A stretch of 64,000 nt of DNA from Ustilago trichophora (GCA_900323505.1 OOIN01000003.1:124001-188000), one strand, 5' to 3'. Counted from the first letter of the stretch, positions 10,788 through 20,711 are shown. The notes: a model not told the origin generated them from the letters alone. Numbers and translations: made by a program.

Positions 10788-12650
10788 ATGTCCCTATCCG
10801 TAGGCCAGCGCATCTCCCTCGGCGCCCACCGAGGGACCATCCGCTATCGTGGTCCCGTACCTCCTTCAACCGGTGAATGGCTAGGTATAGAATGGGATGA
10901 CCCGACACGAGGCAAGCACGACGGACAATCTTCTGATGGAACGCGATACTTCCACGTCCGCGTTGCAGGAAGTGGATCTTTCATCCGGCCTACCGCTTCG
11001 AAGCTCTCCTCAGGCTGCTGCTTCCTCGAAGCTCTCAAAAACAAATACCTGCCCCCGTTCTCTGAAGGACGACCTAAGCAGGAGCCGGGGGAAAAGCAGC
11101 AATACACGCGCAAAACAATAGCAGATATCGAAATCGAAACGCCCAACATGGACCGAATCGCTGCGAAGAGTTCCCGGTTGGACCGTCTCAAGGAAGTAGG
11201 GCTCGGTGGTTGGAATCAGAACTCCCTCGTTGTTGCTGATACGGCAGAGCATGATCCCCGTTATGACGTAGCAAGAGCATTCGATGAGGAGAAGGAGGGA
11301 TATGGGGAAGGGTGGATCCGGAAGACGTGTCCAAACATTCGCTGGTTGGATTTGTCCCGTTCGCTACTGCCCAATTGGGAAGAGGTGTCGCTGATTGTGG
11401 GTGAGTTGGAAAGATTGAAGACGTTGCTGTTGCATTTCTGTCGGTTTGAGAGGTTGACGGAGGAGAAGATGCCGGAGAGCTGGGTGGGGAGATTCGAAAA
11501 GTTGCAGGATTTGAGATTGGATGGAACGCTGATGGGGTGGGAGGAGGTCAGAAGGCTTGCTCCTGCGTTGATTGGTCTGAGGCATTTGCAGCTGGGCAGC
11601 AATGGGATTGAGAGTTTGAGAAGTGAAGGAGAGCAAGAGAAGGATGCGATCTTGCCTTCGCTAACATCACTCAGTCTGGAAGACAACGCACTCTCCACGT
11701 GGCCAGACCTCATCGGCACCCTATCCCCCCTGCCTGCACTGGAATCTCTCAACCTCAACCACAACCTCCTCACTTCGATCCCCGCTCCCCCTCCATCCGC
11801 CATCCCTCATCCGACCCTTGACAAACTTTGCGAACTTCACCTGCGCGGCAACCACCTCGATTCATGGATCTCTCTCGAAAACATCTCTTCTTGGCTTGGC
11901 CACAGTACCTCCCTCACATCGCTGCACATCTCCAGCCTACCCCTCAACGACTACGATGACGAAGAAACTCATCAACCCCAAGCGGCAACGGCGGAAGAGG
12001 GCCTATTGGGCAGGTACGAATATCGAGATTTCCGCGCTATAACCATCGCCCGCCTACCATCCCTCCTCATCCTCGACAAGACCGAGATCACGCCCAAAGA
12101 GCGCAAAGATGCTGAGCTCTTCGTCTATACCCGCTTTCGCGATGGCGATGCGTCCATCATCCACGGCTCTTCGCAACGCGGCAAGGGGAAGGGGAAAGTG
12201 GAGCTTTCCGAAGAGGAAAAGTCCACTTTGTTCCCGCGCTACTTGGAGCTGGCAAAGCGGTTCGATGGAGAATCAACCCATGAAGAAGAAAAGAGAGGGA
12301 AAAGGGAGAGGAATACGCTACGGTCAAAGATGATTGGTTTAAAAGTGAGTGTTGCGGAGAATGCGCCGAGGACGCAATGGCCGCATCTGGAAGGCGGACA
12401 GAAGGAGATAGAGGTGAAGATTTTGGCTTCGACACCTATGAGGCTGGTCAAGGTGAAACTGGCCAATGCTGTCGGGGTCAAGATGGGCCATGTTGGACAG
12501 ATCTGGGCGCTGTTGAAGCAGCATAATGGAGATGAAAGTAAGGACGAAGATGGGGAAAAGATAGTGCTTGAGGTGGATGATATGTCGAGAAGTTTAGATT
12601 GGTACGAGGTGTCTTCTGGAGATCAGCTTGTGCTTGTCGTCGAGTCTTGA
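10788..12650 (+). CDS. TBCE: Tubulin-folding cofactor E (TBCE/Pac2)
   Basis: A 620-residue intronless protein with the full TBCE order. A CAP-Gly domain spans about residues 5-70 (GTIRYRGPVPPSTGEWLGIEWDD, then GKHDG in place of the usual GKNDG). Leucine-rich repeats spread over about 180-420 (for example LQDLRLDGTLMGW, ESLNLNHNLLTSIP and LCELHLRGNHLDSW). A ubiquitin-like fold occupies the last 90 residues or so (EVKILASTPMRLVKVKLANAVGVKMGHVGQIW). In this family the protein helps assemble the alpha/beta-tubulin heterodimer with cofactors C and D in the cytoplasm and can also destabilise tubulin. The ATG at 10788 directly precedes the CAP-Gly domain. Length fits the family. The His in GKHDG is a modest change at a motif that contacts tubulin C-termini. 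Confidence 0.93.
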   Translation: MSLSVGQRISLGAHRGTIRYRGPVPPSTGEWLGIEWDDPTRGKHDGQSSDGTRYFHVRVAGSGSFIRPTASKLSSGCCFLEALKNKYLPPFSEGRPKQEPGEKQQYTRKTIADIEIETPNMDRIAAKSSRLDRLKEVGLGGWNQNSLVVADTAEHDPRYDVARAFDEEKEGYGEGWIRKTCPNIRWLDLSRSLLPNWEEVSLIVGELERLKTLLLHFCRFERLTEEKMPESWVGRFEKLQDLRLDGTLMGWEEVRRLAPALIGLRHLQLGSNGIESLRSEGEQEKDAILPSLTSLSLEDNALSTWPDLIGTLSPLPALESLNLNHNLLTSIPAPPPSAIPHPTLDKLCELHLRGNHLDSWISLENISSWLGHSTSLTSLHISSLPLNDYDDEETHQPQAATAEEGLLGRYEYRDFRAITIARLPSLLILDKTEITPKERKDAELFVYTRFRDGDASIIHGSSQRGKGKGKVELSEEEKSTLFPRYLELAKRFDGESTHEEEKRGKRERNTLRSKMIGLKVSVAENAPRTQWPHLEGGQKEIEVKILASTPMRLVKVKLANAVGVKMGHVGQIWALLKQHNGDESKDEDGEKIVLEVDDMSRSLDWYEVSSGDQLVLVVES

Positions 12651-12822
12651 CAGCATCTCTCTCTTTTTTCATTCGCACATCGCACACGTCTTTATTTTTG
12701 GGGAAATATACCATTCGTCAGCAGAAGATTATTGGTCGAAACCGAGACTAGACACTGCCACAAGCCACGAGCAAAGGAGCACTGGAAAAAGGAGAAAATG
12801 GTTCAGAGTCAAGGCACCGAAA

Positions 12823-13301
12823 TCACTGGCCTCCAGTGCCTCTTCCGGAACCACCTCTGTCGGACATATGAACGAGTTTAACATGGACTTCTTTAGGATG
12901 CTCGTGATTCCACTTTTCGACACGATGCTGATGTTCGGTCTCCCTGGCGGAAGGATGGGGTTGGACCCTGTCATTGGAGACGATGACGGGGGCCGACTCG
13001 CGAGAATCTTTGGGCTTGAGAGCGCTTGAGAAGCCGAAGAACCATCGACGGTTCAGTTTAGCTCCTCCAGAGGAGGAGGAAGGGGAGAAGCGATCGGCCA
13101 CGATTGCTCGTCGTGCTGGGCGGATCTGACCCTGCAAAGTCGTATGCGCGAAGAGATGGGTGGAAAAGGGGTCAGCGATCATTCCTTCTTCTATATGTTT
13201 GAGGCTGGTGGAAAGTAGAAGAGACTTACAGCTTCGACGTTCTGAAGGAGGCAAGTGGCAACCAGTGCCGTGAGGAGGAGGAGGAGATGTCCAGATCGCA
13301 T
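12823..13301 (-). CDS. Small secreted protein, candidate effector (2 exons)
   Basis: Two exons on the minus strand, 13301-13230 and 13131-12823, encode 126 residues. Exon 1 is a signal peptide (MRSGHLLLLLTALVATCLLQ, then NVEA) and ends exactly at a GTAAGT donor. The 98-base intron has a CTGAC branch-like site and ends TTTGCAG, and the frame continues in phase 0. The mature part (about 102 residues) is basic and polar, has no cysteine, holds paired arginines near its start (PARRAIVADRF), a Ser run, RRWFFGF, and a Gly-rich end. I recognise no domain. Signal peptide, small size, own TATA box (13510-13517) and lack of known relatives fit a fungal secreted effector or a Kex2-processed peptide, but that is inference. 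It lies tail-to-tail with TBCE, 172 bases apart. Confidence 0.6.
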
Positions 13302-13403
13302 TGTTCTTTGTGTTTGTAGCTGGATGCAAGCTGGAGATGAGGTAAAGGGAAGAAGAGAGACGATTGGCACAGCCGAATGGAGGAAGAGGAAATGGATGAC
13401 AGT

Positions 13404-13431
13404 AGAGAGAGAGAGAGAGAGAGAGAGAGAA
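13404..13431. repeat. (AG)14 microsatellite
   Basis: Pure AG repeat about 100 bases upstream of the small secreted protein. It reads as CT on that gene's coding strand, a common 5'-leader composition in this window. Confidence 0.9.
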
Positions 13432-13509
13432 GGAGAGGGGAGATCACCGTCGAGAGGAGACATCCGCAGAGAGGGGGAAAGGGAAAGGGCCAATCACAGA
13501 GTGCTGTCC

Positions 13510-13517
13510 CTTATAAA
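13510..13517 (-). promoter_or_regulatory. TATA box of the small secreted protein gene
   Basis: The minus strand reads TTTATAAG about 210 bases upstream of the ATG at 13301, the same spacing as for the expansin-like and 14-3-3 genes. Confidence 0.45.
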
Positions 13518-14884
13518 CAAATTCACTACTGTGGGTGTTTTTGTGACAGCAAGGGTGGGTCCACGGCCCAAATCCGACCGGTGTCGTGCTCCGTTCAAGC
13601 CGTCCAAGCAAGGGCAGGGAACAAAAAGCGTCAACTGTGGGTGAAAGGTACAGATGAAACCTGCGAGACAGTGGCGGAGACCCGCAGTAGCTCGATCCAG
13701 TGTCACCAGAAGTGACGGTTACAGGTTCGATATAAAAAAAAAAAAGGGGGTTGCAATTCTCACGGTCACGTTGCAGCGTCTCCACCGACTTCATCTGCCG
13801 CTTTTCCCACCTACGATCGGGTGCGCCACTTTTTGGAACCTTGCATGCTGTACCTTGGCCAACGATAGTGTGTCCCCTGTTTGTCCAAAAGAAATTCCAT
13901 CGAAGCGTCGGAAGCAGGGTATCAGAGATGCTGCAGCCTTGCCTCGGCGTGTGTGCTCCAAAAGATATCAGAGCATGTTCGTTGTCGGAGAGATACCATG
14001 CAGCGTTTGCTGAGGTTGGTGGGTTTATCATCTCAGCCTGGCATCATTGCGAACAGACCCTCCCCGGTGCAGCCCACATTGGATAAGTACCATTGGGAAA
14101 TCCTTCACGCCTAAATAAATAGACTTCACAGATGCGCGATAAGGCAGTCAGATGTCCGACAGGGAGGATTGGCGGTAGAGAGCACCCCGTATTTCTGGAC
14201 TCACGTCTGCACTGGAGTGGCAGCATGAGGTCCGAGGTCCAAGCGGTGTTGACGCCATTGTGTTCCTTGCGTTGTAAAGAGCTGCGGGCGAACTTTGTGT
14301 TCTGACCGTTCCTGAATACTCGTGTCGACGTTGTCGATGCACAGCGTTTTTAGGCACGCAAAGACCTCTTTCGTTGTTACCGAATCGAATGGCGCCGACG
14401 TTGCAACCTCTCGACACGGTCGCAGTCTGTCAAGTCAGGACTGCTACTCGCCAAGGTTTGGCAACACGTCCCTGCTTCATATCCGATGCGTGGGGCATGG
14501 ACCCGCTGACCTTGATGGAGATGAGGTGAGCCAGAATCTGGAGGCGCGTTTGTGAGCAGTCAACTCTGGGCGGTCGACGGGTGCGACGGGCAAGAAACAC
14601 AGCAGAGAGGACGACTACCACCTCCGCTGCTTCCGCAGCTTCCGGACCGCGCATCGCGCAGGCTGTTGAGCTCGATGTCTGACAAATTGGCCAGAGATGA
14701 AGACTTGCCGTCATCTGTCTTTCTGGCCCGTCTCGCCATCGTTGCTCTCTCGCCTTAGCCTCGGACCCACTTGTTCGACTTCATCAATCGCCTGTGGCGA
14801 CAGTGGTGTGCTGCGTATAAAGACCAGGTGGCCCCACTTGGTTCGCAGATTCGCACCGCTTAGCTACATACCTTGTGGGCTTTT

Positions 14885-14902
14885 GGTGGTATAAGTACCA
14901 CC
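14885..14902. promoter_or_regulatory. Perfect inverted repeat around a TATAAG element
   Basis: GGTGGTA-TAAG-TACCACC: 7-bp arms and a 4-base loop, with TATAAG across the centre, 366 bases upstream of the ATG at 15268. It may be a core promoter element or a dimeric regulator site. Which one is not visible. Confidence 0.35.
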
Positions 14903-15267
14903 GTACATCCGAGTAATCTTGCTGGACGAAAATCTCCCCCATTTGCGGCTCCTGCCCTCTTACCCACCACAAGAGACAGAGTCTTCGCTGTGCGATATAT
15001 CCTCTTTTCTCGTTCTCTTCCTCTCTGTCCATCTTTCTCATCTCCTTCTATCTCCATCGCAACTGTCTCGTGTGTAGACTTGACGTTCGCAGGCCGAAGT
15101 TTACTCCCAAACTCTCGTCCAATTCCCCCTCGTTCCCTTTTCACTCCATTCCTTTTGACAAGACATCACTCCTTTCATTTCTTTCCGTCGATCGAGGTCG
15201 ACAACCTTCTTTTCTCAAGTATCTCGTTCCTAGGGTCAGGAACCCTGAAAATCGATAGGCAATCAAG

Positions 15268-16542
15268 ATGCAGCGCCACGATGGTATCGAGCACCTCCCC
15301 GCGGTCTTCGGAGGCCAACCGCCACACGGAAGTCAAGTCATCGCCTTGATGAAGTTTGCGCAGGAATCGACGACGTGGAATCTTCCGACCATGATTGCGC
15401 AGACGCTTCTGGTGGCCGAGATCCTGCGAACGTACCCGGCAGAAATCAGGATGCTCCTCCGGCTGTGCCAGAGAAAGAAGCCCAACATGGCCGAGATCTT
15501 TTTTGTCCTGATCAAATACCTGGCTCTGATAGCCGTGATCCTCGACATCTTGGTGACCGAGACTTTTGCAGCCAAGTCGGACTTTGATTGTCGTTCGTGG
15601 GCCTGGGCATCGTCCACGTTCTACTTTGTCTGCTCGTCGCTCGTCTTCTGTGTGATCGGCTGGAGAGCTCGGATCATCTTTCGAACTTCGCAGCTGGCCA
15701 GCTACTTGATCTCTGCTGGACTGGCGGTGCAGATCGGTATCGCCTTGTGGACCAACTATCGCGTCAGCAAGGCGGATGCGCTGTCGCCTGCGGGTACATG
15801 TGCACCGAGTGCGCAGATCCATGGATCACCGGATGGAAACGAGGGGCTGCGCATCCGCTTTTGGCAGAGCTCGACCTTCTGGTTCCTTCTTTACAACACG
15901 GTGTTCGAGATGGCGGTCATGTTGGCATGCTGCCTGCGCTTGAAGAAGACATCAAGCGGACCAGGCGGGTTGACGCAGATTGCTAAAGTGCTATTCTTCA
16001 ACAACGTCCACTACATGGCCGGCGTTGAGACGTGCAACTTTATCGAGCTGGTGATGCTCCTAGGCTGGACTTCGAGCTTGCCCCCGGTTCACATGACCTC
16101 GATCGCCGTCCAGATTGTGGTGGGCCTGCAAATGCTGATCGGAGAGCAGGAGGCTGTGTACAGCCCAAGCTGCTCGCGCGTGACTTACTCAAGTGGTGGA
16201 TTCTCATCAAGCAACGGTAGCTACAGTAGGCCCAACCACGCGGCTACAACGAGCACCGTGTCCTTCAGCTCGCCGAACCGCGCCTTGTCGTATGTCAAGC
16301 GTCCGGGTACAGGCAACACCATGACCGACGCTAGCAGCTCTGACTACCGTGGCGGTCGCAAGGGGACATTCTCATCGATCAGCTCAGTTCCGGCCTACGT
16401 CAGAAACAGTCCCGAGGAGATGCCACCCCAGCCTCCTCCCAAGGCCGGTTTCAACTACAAGCAAGAAGTGCAAGTGTCGATCGATATGTCGCCACTGCCG
16501 CCTCAGGTTAGCCCGCCCGCCCCTGCCCCCGCCGCCCTCTAA
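15268..16542 (+). CDS. Multi-pass membrane protein of unknown function
   Basis: A 424-residue intronless protein. Clear hydrophobic segments lie near residues 76-96, 105-128, 137-157, 196-218, 245-262 and 268-285, with a weaker one around 35-50, so six or seven membrane spans. The C-terminal 135 residues are a Ser/Pro/Gly-rich cytosol-type tail with a proline-rich end (PPQPPPKAGF and PPQVSPPAPAPAAL), possible SH3-binding sites. The layout recalls basidiomycete seven-span proteins of unknown function and could be receptor-like, but I see no diagnostic motif and give no function. Cysteines near 105-125 and at 183 could pair outside the membrane. The gene is convergent with the STIMATE-family gene, about 300 bases away. 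Confidence 0.85.
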   Translation: MQRHDGIEHLPAVFGGQPPHGSQVIALMKFAQESTTWNLPTMIAQTLLVAEILRTYPAEIRMLLRLCQRKKPNMAEIFFVLIKYLALIAVILDILVTETFAAKSDFDCRSWAWASSTFYFVCSSLVFCVIGWRARIIFRTSQLASYLISAGLAVQIGIALWTNYRVSKADALSPAGTCAPSAQIHGSPDGNEGLRIRFWQSSTFWFLLYNTVFEMAVMLACCLRLKKTSSGPGGLTQIAKVLFFNNVHYMAGVETCNFIELVMLLGWTSSLPPVHMTSIAVQIVVGLQMLIGEQEAVYSPSCSRVTYSSGGFSSSNGSYSRPNHAATTSTVSFSSPNRALSYVKRPGTGNTMTDASSSDYRGGRKGTFSSISSVPAYVRNSPEEMPPQPPPKAGFNYKQEVQVSIDMSPLPPQVSPPAPAPAAL

Positions 16543-16840
16543 CAATCATAAAAAGGTCGTCTGACCGACCAGGTGCGGGTCTTTCTTCCATCGGTTCCCT
16601 TGCTTTTCGTAGACTTTGTATCTCCGTTGCTTTGTCCGTCCATGTTCTCATCCGTCGTAATCGCGTGTTCTGTGTGCTATTCGCTTTGCTCTGCTTTGAT
16701 CGATGCAAGGGTGACACTATCTCTCAATCTTTGCGTGCGATCAGTGAGATCAATCACGTGAGGAGCCATGCAGATAATATTAGATGGGACTGTTGGATGA
16801 ATCTTGCAACAGTGATGCTATGATGTGAATGCTGTTTGTG

Positions 16841-18175
16841 TCAGTTGCTGCTATCTGTGCTGACCTGTTTGAGATGATGTGATTCGGAGCGTTGCAGCGA
16901 GGCCTTGCTGGCAGAGAGTGTCTGGTGAATGCTTTGAGTGCCTGTCTCTTGGTCCGAACCGGTGTCCGAGAGGGTGAGGCTGGCTTGGCGTCGCATCTCA
17001 TCGGTAGGTCTAGATGGTCTCAAGGGAGGAGACTTGTGAACAGAGCCGTACAGATCTGTTGGTGGAGGGTAGTCGTACGGTTGGTCGGCATGCGAGGGTG
17101 ATGCTCCCGTCTGAGGAGAAGGGCGTCTTCTCGACTTGCCCGAGCCCGAAGCGTGAGGCTGTATTCGACGCTTAGGGTGCTCGTCTGCTTCGTCATCACT
17201 TGCTACACCTATTGAATGAGAAGGGCCGGAAGCATCGGCCGAGGGTCTAGACCCTGAAAAACGGGAATCTTGCGAGATTCTATCGGAGCTGTTGAGGAAT
17301 TCCTCGTCGTCCGGGTTGATCTTGGAGTAAGCCGAGGTGTAAGGATTGTGCCTGAGGAGCGAATCGATGAGCCAGAACTGAAGGACGTTCATGGCGAATG
17401 GGAATAGGGCCATGGAGAAGAGGACCTGGAAGTCCTTGTGATTGCCGAAGAAGCCCAAGATCCAGGAGCCGACATCGAAAAGGAAGGGGAAGATGGCAAA
17501 AATGACGAGGACAGCCATCTTCATGAGAAAGAGAACAAAGAGGTAGGAGCCGAGCTGCTTGAACCAATACTCGATCTTGGGTCTGCCTCTGCGGTAGGAT
17601 CGGCGAGAGGCGCCAGTATGAACGGACGAGCTGGCACTACCGGAGGCAGGTACCGGTGTCGGTAGTGGCGGTGTGTACTGTCCGGAGACAAAGCCTTCGA
17701 GGCCCAAACGTTCTGTGAGGAACCAGGTGACGTACTTCAAGGCAATGTAGATGAAGAAGACGCCGACAGTCGTGTCGACGAGGATGTTGAGAAAGTAGAG
17801 AGAGCAGGGGTTCTCACCTCCTCCGCTTGCAACAAAGTCGGACAGTACAACGTTGAGGATGTGTACAAAGAGCTGGCCGAGCAGTTGCTTAGAGACGTCG
17901 AGGGCCCAGATCTTCCATTTACGCTTTGGCTTTTCCCTCTGCCGCTTGTATACGAGGGAACCGATGACGAGAATTCCCATGATGGCTTGGACGAACAGTG
18001 CGAAAGGTCCCATAAGCTTGCAGTTGTCCCCGTCGACTTCAGGTGCTCCGATGATTGGCGATGGCGAAGGAGAGGGGAGGGTGTCAGCCATGATCCCTGC
18101 CATTGTGGAAGGTGACGGTACCATGTCACGGACTACGCCGGCCAGACGAACCAGCCCCGGATCAGAGGAGCTCAT
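16841..18175 (-). CDS. STIMATE/YPL162C-family vacuolar membrane protein
   Basis: A 444-residue protein. The frame is open further upstream, but the first ATG is at 18175. After a Ser/Pro-rich N-terminus come membrane spans at about 55-75 (LFVQAIMGILVIGSLVY), 85-110, 118-145 (NILVDTTVGVFFIYIALKYV), 205-235 and 245-270. The segment CKLMGPFALFVQAIMG, the NILVDTTVG motif and a final span ending FWLIDSLLRHNPYT are typical of the STIMATE family (animal TMEM110, yeast vacuolar YPL162C). Animal members promote STIM1-Orai calcium signalling at ER-plasma membrane contacts. The fungal role is poorly defined. The long C-terminal tail (about 300-444) is Ser/Arg-rich and probably disordered. The family call is firm, the function is not. 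Confidence 0.85.
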   Translation of the reverse strand: MSSSDPGLVRLAGVVRDMVPSPSTMAGIMADTLPSPSPSPIIGAPEVDGDNCKLMGPFALFVQAIMGILVIGSLVYKRQREKPKRKWKIWALDVSKQLLGQLFVHILNVVLSDFVASGGGENPCSLYFLNILVDTTVGVFFIYIALKYVTWFLTERLGLEGFVSGQYTPPLPTPVPASGSASSSVHTGASRRSYRRGRPKIEYWFKQLGSYLFVLFLMKMAVLVIFAIFPFLFDVGSWILGFFGNHKDFQVLFSMALFPFAMNVLQFWLIDSLLRHNPYTSAYSKINPDDEEFLNSSDRISQDSRFSGSRPSADASGPSHSIGVASDDEADEHPKRRIQPHASGSGKSRRRPSPQTGASPSHADQPYDYPPPTDLYGSVHKSPPLRPSRPTDEMRRQASLTLSDTGSDQETGTQSIHQTLSASKASLQRSESHHLKQVSTDSSN

Positions 18176-18746
18176 GGCTACGACTGAAAGCTCGACAATC
18201 CGCTGCGCAAACTGAGTCACTCTGCGCAGCGATTTCCAGGTGATGTTGATGGTAATGAGGAAAGCGATGGTGACTGTGGTTGTGCAAGGTGGGACGAAAC
18301 AACTGGAAAAGACCCTTTTGGTTGGCTACGCCTTGCATGTGGCGGCGGTCTGTGCATGATTTTTTGGCGGAAAGTCAAAAAATTGACAGTTTAGAATTAG
18401 GAGAATTCCAAATCGCCATCTGCTGCCTCTCCTTTTTTGTTTTTTTCTTTTTTGGCTTTTCTCCTCCTTTTCGACGTCCGCCACCGCATCGACTTTCTCC
18501 GCAAACTCAGCACTTTCATTTTGCTTGCAGCAGCTCGCTTGACAATGCTATATGTGCTCAGACACTATGCTGTACCATGAGCTTAGCCGTCTTTGCTTGG
18601 TTGCAGTTGGCAAGCATTTCACATACGAATCAGGCTGAAGATGGTTTGGCTGAATGATAGCGTGATTGTAGAGATGCAGATAGGTATAGTGTACATTGAC
18701 AAGACAAAGAGGCAACCGAACAGAGAGAAGAGCAATCCAAACTAGC
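18176..18746. other. Intergenic region, STIMATE-family promoter / Grn1-like 3' end
   Basis: No gene supported. It includes T-rich stretches at 18435-18460 and CT-rich sequence. It lies between two minus-strand genes and should contain the promoter of the STIMATE-family gene and the terminator of the Grn1-like gene. Confidence 0.6.
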
Positions 18747-20711
18747 TCAGAAGAACGCACCAAAGTCGTACTTCTCGCCAGGCGCAGGTCCAGTGGCAGC
18801 CGAGGCGGCTTTGGCAGCAGCACCCGCCGACTTGGATGCCTTTGCGTTGGAACGCTTGGCAGCTGGCTTGGTTTTGGAGGGAACAACGACTCGTGCCTTC
18901 TTTTGCATTCTACGCTCCTTGCGAGACAGCTGCTGAGCCTCTTCCTCTTCATCATCGTCGTCCTCTTCGTCTTGGGCCTGCTCGTCGTCGTCGGCAGCAA
19001 GGTCACGCTTCTTGGATCCGCCCTTCTTGAGGATCGACTTGAGCTGTGCTGCCTTTTTAGGAGAGGGCTCTTCCTCTTCTTCATCCTCTTCTTCGTCTTC
19101 ATCTTCGAAGCTGTCCGCGCCCTCCTCAAGCAAGGCCTCGTCGATCTCGTCCTCGTCCTCCTCGCTGTCCTCCTCAGGCGGAGGTGGGAGCATCTCGACT
19201 TGCTCCAGAACCAAAGCCTCGCGACCGAGCAACAGAGAGATGGGCTTGAGTCGCAGCTCACGAGCCTGGAACTTCTTGCGCCACTCCTTCCTAGCCAACA
19301 CAAGAGGCATGGTCTTGGAGACTCGCTGCTTGATCTGTTCGGAAGTCTTTTGCGCCTCAGCCTCGAGCTTAGGTGCTTGGGTGTAGTAACCCAGCATCTG
19401 GTGGGACCAGTCTCGCAAAATGACACGCGAAGCACCAATCTCGTCGGGAATGTTGCGCTTCTTCATGCGTCCTGTGGCTCGGGCCAGGGCGATGAGGAAC
19501 TCTTGTGTGTCGGCGTGCACCTTCTGACGTCTCGAGGCTGCCTTGATCTTCTTCTTCTCCTCGGCATCCAGCTCTTCATCGGCCAACGAAGCCTTGTCGA
19601 CCTGGAATGAGCCAAATGCTGGTACGTTGTAGATGAGCATGAGGTCTTCGGGATGCGAGACTCGCGAGAGCAACGCCCAGGTGAGTGGGAGTGGCTCCTT
19701 GATCCTCTGTACGTGACCTTGGTTGCGCATCAAGGTCTGCATCGACTTGAGCTCCATTCGTGCCATGAACTTGTGTTCATCATCGCCTTCCTCATCTTCG
19801 TCCTCGTCGTCTTGGTCATCCTCGTCGTCCGACTCTTGGGCAGCTTCCGAGCTCTTCAGAGGGACGAGGGCGGGAGTGTCGAGAACCGCGGGCCAATCGC
19901 TAGTCTCGTTGTCTTGATCTTCGGTATCCTCATCCTCGGGAACTCCAATAGCGTTGAGGATAGCGTCGGCAACAGTGCTCCTGCCTGAGTGTGCGAGACC
20001 TACGACAGCAACATCGCCCTTCTTGACTCCCTTGAGATCGAGCTGCTCCACAAGCTCCTCGGCGCCGGTGTTCTCGGCGAGCTGGTCGGAAGGAGAGGAG
20101 ATGGGGAAAACGGCAAGACCGGTTGTGGACGAAAGGTAGGCTGACCACGCGGCAACAGTCTCGAGCGGAACCATGTCGGCACGGCTGAGTGCGAGAGCGA
20201 GCTTCTTGTTTTTGCTGTTGCTGACCTCGGCCTCGAGCCAGGGGCTGCGGAAACTCTGAGGGTCACGAGCATCCAGAGCCAGAACGATGGTCTTGATCTC
20301 GTCCGAGGCGAGCAGCTCGGAAAGCGTGCCACGGTAGAGGGGAGCTGTCAGGGGAATGTCATCAAGGATGTCGTCCTCGTCGTCCTCGTCGTCGTCCTCG
20401 GCGGCCTCGACGTCTGAGGCTTCTGCCTGCTCGGCAACGTGTTCACCGTTACGCTCAGCGAGCTTCTCGGCTTTCCTGGCGAGCTTCTCCTCCTCCTGGA
20501 TCCTGCGCTTGGTCTCGATCTCGTTGAGGAGCTGCTCCTTGTAAGGGAACGAGTTGGGGATACCGGGATCCTTCTTTGCTTTGCTCTTCCATTGGGTGCT
20601 CCTTCGTTCGTCTCTGCGAGTCTTGCGGCGGTGCTCCTTGACCTTCTTCTTGACCTTTTCCCTCTGGGCCAACTTGAGACGCTTGGAAGCGCGCTTCTTG
20701 ACCTTGACCAT
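18747..20711 (-). CDS. Grn1/GNL3-like nucleolar protein with degenerate GTPase motifs
   Basis: A 654-residue protein from the ATG at 20711, where the family's basic N-terminus begins (MVKVKKRASKR, then KVKKKVKEHRRK), a nucleolar-localisation and RNA-binding region. A coiled stretch follows (about 60-110). The centre matches the circularly permuted GTPase layout of Nug1/Grn1/GNL3: DARDP (G5-like), then LSRADMVP where NKxD is expected, GLAHSGRST where GxxNxGKS is expected, and LDTPAL where DxPG is expected. The C-terminal third is acidic and Lys-rich (coiled coil plus D/E runs). In the family the protein helps pre-60S maturation and export. Here the GTP-contacting residues look lost, so it may bind nucleotide poorly. 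It is divergent to RRN3. Confidence 0.85.
   Translation of the reverse strand: MVKVKKRASKRLKLAQREKVKKKVKEHRRKTRRDERRSTQWKSKAKKDPGIPNSFPYKEQLLNEIETKRRIQEEEKLARKAEKLAERNGEHVAEQAEASDVEAAEDDDEDDEDDILDDIPLTAPLYRGTLSELLASDEIKTIVLALDARDPQSFRSPWLEAEVSNSKNKKLALALSRADMVPLETVAAWSAYLSSTTGLAVFPISSPSDQLAENTGAEELVEQLDLKGVKKGDVAVVGLAHSGRSTVADAILNAIGVPEDEDTEDQDNETSDWPAVLDTPALVPLKSSEAAQESDDEDDQDDEDEDEEGDDEHKFMARMELKSMQTLMRNQGHVQRIKEPLPLTWALLSRVSHPEDLMLIYNVPAFGSFQVDKASLADEELDAEEKKKIKAASRRQKVHADTQEFLIALARATGRMKKRNIPDEIGASRVILRDWSHQMLGYYTQAPKLEAEAQKTSEQIKQRVSKTMPLVLARKEWRKKFQARELRLKPISLLLGREALVLEQVEMLPPPPEEDSEEDEDEIDEALLEEGADSFEDEDEEEDEEEEEPSPKKAAQLKSILKKGGSKKRDLAADDDEQAQDEEDDDDEEEEAQQLSRKERRMQKKARVVVPSKTKPAAKRSNAKASKSAGAAAKAASAATGPAPGEKYDFGAFF

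Larger units (their letters stand above)
13302..15267. other. Divergent intergenic region (2 kb)
   Basis: No gene supported. It holds the promoter of the small secreted protein (GA tract at 13404, TATA at 13510-13517 minus) and the upstream region of the membrane protein at 15268 (TATAAAG at 14816 and a perfect hairpin at 14885-14902). The last 300 bases before 15268 are CT-rich, as expected of a 5' leader. Confidence 0.6.

Noticed and set aside
18696..19610. Plus-strand frame of about 304 codons
   Set aside because: Antisense to the Grn1-like gene. Its Leu/Ser-rich product reflects the opposite D/E/K-rich coding strand.
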